Shown here piece after piece: positions 5,396 through 5,614 of a DNA stretch of 5,614 nucleotides. Each line of letters opens with the position of its first letter. Within the stretch, counting starts at the first letter, position 1. The DNA lies in contig CAYIFA010000049.1 in NCBI GenBank assembly GCA_964362625.1, forward strand, positions 1 to 5,614, in the 5' to 3' direction. The DNA comes from CAYIFA01 sp964362625. Its GTDB lineage: Bacteria > Patescibacteriota > Minisyncoccia > 1-14-0-10-42-19. The notes under the pieces are model-generated. The model did no database searches. It was not told the origin of the DNA and saw nothing but the letters and a program-made list of their open reading frames with translations. The position numbers and the translations under genes are program-made.

Positions 5396-5446
5396 AAACG
5401 GCATCAACTATCCATTGTTCACACTGTTGATAACTTTACGCAGAAT

Positions 5447-5578
5447 ACTTGAAATAGTTCGAACGCTTCGACTAAGCTCAGCGCAGGCGCATTTCGTCCC
5501 TCGGCAAACTCGGGGCGAGGAAGTCCCTCCGCGTAAATTCGGAAAGGCGGCGGAGCCGCACGAATGACAATTTCAAGT
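5447..5578. repeat. GC-rich hairpin-bearing element with terminal inverted repeats
   Basis: The segment is bounded by ACTTGAAATAGT (5447-5458) and its imperfect inverse ACAATTTCAAGT (5567-5578), 11 of 12 matching. Inside, the base composition is clearly richer in G+C than the neighbouring genes. It holds small stems such as GCGGC-GGA-GCCGC (5547-5559) and CCTCG/CGAGG (5499-5503 with 5516-5520), and GTCCCTC occurs twice (5496, 5523). No protein is apparent. It resembles a dispersed REP- or MITE-like repeat, a type that often ends short-read contigs. With only one copy in view this remains a suggestion. Confidence 0.4.
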
Positions 5579-5580
5579 TT

Positions 5581-5614
5581 AGATCGGAAGAGCACACGTC
5601 TGAACTCCAGTCAC
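5581..5614 (+). other. Illumina TruSeq adapter contamination at the contig end
   Basis: The last 34 bases, from AGATCGGAAGAGC through to CAGTCAC, match the constant part of the TruSeq index-side adapter in full. They stop exactly where the variable index barcode would begin. They are not genomic; the true contig ends at 5580. Confidence 0.98.

Noticed and set aside
5361..5567. Plus-strand open frame of 68 codons near the contig end
   Set aside because: It starts at TTG without an SD, runs across the HIT promoter and the GC-rich repeat-like segment, and its composition looks like a translated dispersed repeat.
1..5614. CRISPR array, toxin-antitoxin pair, phage or defence genes
   Set aside because: No regularly spaced repeats, integrase, transposase or defence domains are visible on either strand; the recognised genes are housekeeping.

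Overview
This is a contig end from what is probably a Candidate Phyla Radiation (Patescibacteria) bacterium, plausibly a Parcubacteria-type lineage, recovered from metagenomic or single-cell short-read data. The phylum is an inference. It rests on small compact genes, a tRNA without encoded CCA, promoters placed for leaderless translation beside genes with strong Shine-Dalgarno (SD) sites, a divergent HD-domain protein, and a GC-rich dispersed-repeat-like tail. The genome keeps a UGA-specific RF2 and ftsX ends in UGA. UGA is therefore a stop here, which argues against the Gracilibacteria and Absconditabacteria (SR1), where UGA encodes glycine.

Left part (1-971): a minus-strand HD-domain phosphohydrolase-like gene runs off the left edge. 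It diverges from a plus-strand gene for a 47-residue single-pass membrane peptide. The roughly 77 bp between them holds back-to-back -10 elements on opposite strands. A strong hairpin terminator at 941-970 separates the peptide gene from a convergent minus-strand gene for a two-helix membrane protein resembling DUF502. That gene has its own candidate promoter, overlapped by an 18-bp near-palindrome.

Centre (1639-4330): a minus-strand operon prfB-ftsE-ftsX. prfB carries the classic RF2 programmed +1 frameshift site (CTT TGA C at codons 22-23), which extends the protein from the in-frame TTG at 4260 to a true ATG at 4330. prfB and ftsE overlap by one base (TAATG). RF2 autoregulation may therefore reach the FtsEX division transporter, which couples cytoplasmic ATP hydrolysis to control of peptidoglycan hydrolases at the septum.

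Right part (4361-5614): a tRNA gene, most likely tRNA-Thr(CGU), is cut by a run of exactly 100 Ns. Next come a rho-independent terminator and a minus-strand HIT-family (histidine triad) gene with an ideal SD. The last ~130 genomic bases are a GC-rich, hairpin-bearing stretch bounded by an imperfect 12-bp inverted repeat. The final 34 bases (5581-5614) are Illumina TruSeq adapter, not genome.

Most of the window is housekeeping. I see no clear undescribed system. The best leads are the leaderless-type prfB promoter, the hairpins beside its frameshift site, the possible RF2-to-FtsEX control, and two assembly artefacts that matter to anyone using the record.
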